From: an uncultured Erysipelotrichaceae bacterium
Lineage (GTDB): Bacteria > Bacillota_I > Bacilli_A > Erysipelotrichales > Erysipelotrichaceae
Assembly (NCBI GenBank): GCA_902795875.1
Contig: CADBND010000250.1
Span: forward strand, 1-13,841
Direction of reading: 5' to 3'
DNA: 13,841 nucleotides
Below, one piece after another: positions 13,280-13,841 of the stretch (position 1 is the stretch's first letter; each line of letters starts with the position of its first letter). Below the pieces are notes generated by a model that searched no databases, was not told where the DNA came from, and was given only the letters and a program-made list of their open reading frames with translations. The translations under genes were made by a program, and so were the position numbers.

Positions 13280-13750
13280 ATGAGCAGAACACAAAGTTAT
13301 CTGGGGATACCCAATGCGGTGGTGCTGTGTATTGATGAATATAATGAGGTATGCAGGGGAAGGTTTTACCACCATTTTCAGAAAGATGCCGTGGTGTTTG
13401 ACGGTGCTACGGATATGCTTCTGAAGATCGAAAAGTTTTATGATGATATGCGTTTTCCGTTTCCCGGAAACAACGAAAGACACTGGTTTGAAAGAGAGGT
13501 CAATTATATGAGCGAAGAAATGACAAGAGTCCTGGAAGATGATGACATGCTTCAGATGCATGGCGATCTGGGAACGTTCATCATAAGGGTTCAGCATCGC
13601 CAGAATTCTTCCTGGCAGGGAAGGATCACCTGGGTGGAAGAGGATAAGACGCTCTATTTCCGTTCGGTCTGGGAGATGATGAAGCTGATCGAAGAGGCAA
13701 TGGCGGAGCACAAGGATAAAGACAGTGATACGCCAAGCTGGAAAGAATAA
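13280..13750 (+). CDS. Conserved hypothetical protein, partner of the BTAD regulator
   Basis: A soluble 156-aa protein. Its C-terminal part, with GTFIIRVQHRQNSSWQGRI (98-116) and LYFRSVWEMMKLIEEAM (124-140), matches from memory a family that often sits beside BTAD regulators in Lachnospiraceae-like Bacillota and has no assigned function. AGGTGG lies 3 bases before the ATG, and only 7 bases separate it from the regulator's stop, so the two form an operon. It could be a signalling or regulatory partner. A terminator begins 15 bases after its stop. Confidence 0.8.
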   Translation: MSRTQSYLGIPNAVVLCIDEYNEVCRGRFYHHFQKDAVVFDGATDMLLKIEKFYDDMRFPFPGNNERHWFEREVNYMSEEMTRVLEDDDMLQMHGDLGTFIIRVQHRQNSSWQGRITWVEEDKTLYFRSVWEMMKLIEEAMAEHKDKDSDTPSWKE

Positions 13751-13765
13751 TAAGACATAAGAAAA

Positions 13766-13797
13766 GCCCCCGTCATTATCTCGGGGGCAATTCTTTT
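13766..13797 (+). terminator. Rho-independent terminator after the regulator operon
   Basis: GCCCCCG (13766-13772) pairs perfectly with CGGGGGC (13782-13788) around a 9-nt loop, followed by AATTCTTTT. It closes the regulator and partner operon. The remaining bases to the window end show no gene. Confidence 0.85.
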
Positions 13798-13841
13798 GAT
13801 TATTTAAGGGGATAAATATATACGATACAACTGATTTAGGG

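Noticed and set aside
1..13841. CRISPR array or tandem repeats
   Set aside because: No regularly spaced direct repeats were found. The frequent GATC tetramer follows from common ATC and GAT codon use in the genes.

Overview
The window looks like chromosomal DNA of a Bacillota (Firmicutes) bacterium of moderate GC content. The basis is strong AGGAGG-type ribosome binding sites, U-tract terminators, TATAAT promoters with TGn extensions, and a BTAD regulator paired with a small partner as commonly seen in Lachnospiraceae and Erysipelotrichaceae. Erysipelotrichia is my best guess, from memory of protein style only. No phage structural gene, integrase, intact transposase or CRISPR array is visible.

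Left part (1-5763), mostly housekeeping, + strand. It opens with the 3' portion of a tRNA-Ser(CGA). Next comes a gene-free stretch bounded by 20-bp inverted repeats (95-377), which resembles a small non-autonomous element and may carry a structured small RNA. Pyruvate kinase follows, with its own promoter and terminator. Then comes a four-gene operon: an M42 metallopeptidase, an M29 aminopeptidase, an EamA-type transporter and a nicotinamidase-like hydrolase. A bidirectional terminator (5766-5795) closes it.

Middle part (5814-11851), accessory, - strand. Read from its promoter near 11.83 kb, the genes are: an unknown 139-aa protein; a ClpX-like AAA+ unfoldase without the N-terminal zinc domain; a ClpP-type peptidase with a shortened N terminus; a SprT-like zinc protease; an unknown 188-aa protein; a protein resembling the NADAR antitoxins that accompany DarT1 DNA ADP-ribosyltransferases; a 28-aa ORF; an unknown 116-aa protein; a 162-aa zinc-ribbon protein; and a PPP-type phosphoesterase. 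Stop/start overlaps tie several of these together. The combination suggests a stress, DNA-damage or defence module rather than core metabolism. No DarT toxin is visible. Three conspicuous RNA hairpins lie in the operon: a terminator-like one in the leader, one before the ClpX-like gene, and one after clpP. The last is followed by a TTGACA box and a dyad that could start a second transcript.

Right part (12036-13797), + strand. A divergently transcribed BTAD-type regulator with a degenerate GGDEF-like C-terminal domain has a strong promoter and almost no leader. A 156-aa conserved partner and a clear terminator follow. The regulator is the obvious candidate controller of the divergent operon, but this is inferred only from position.
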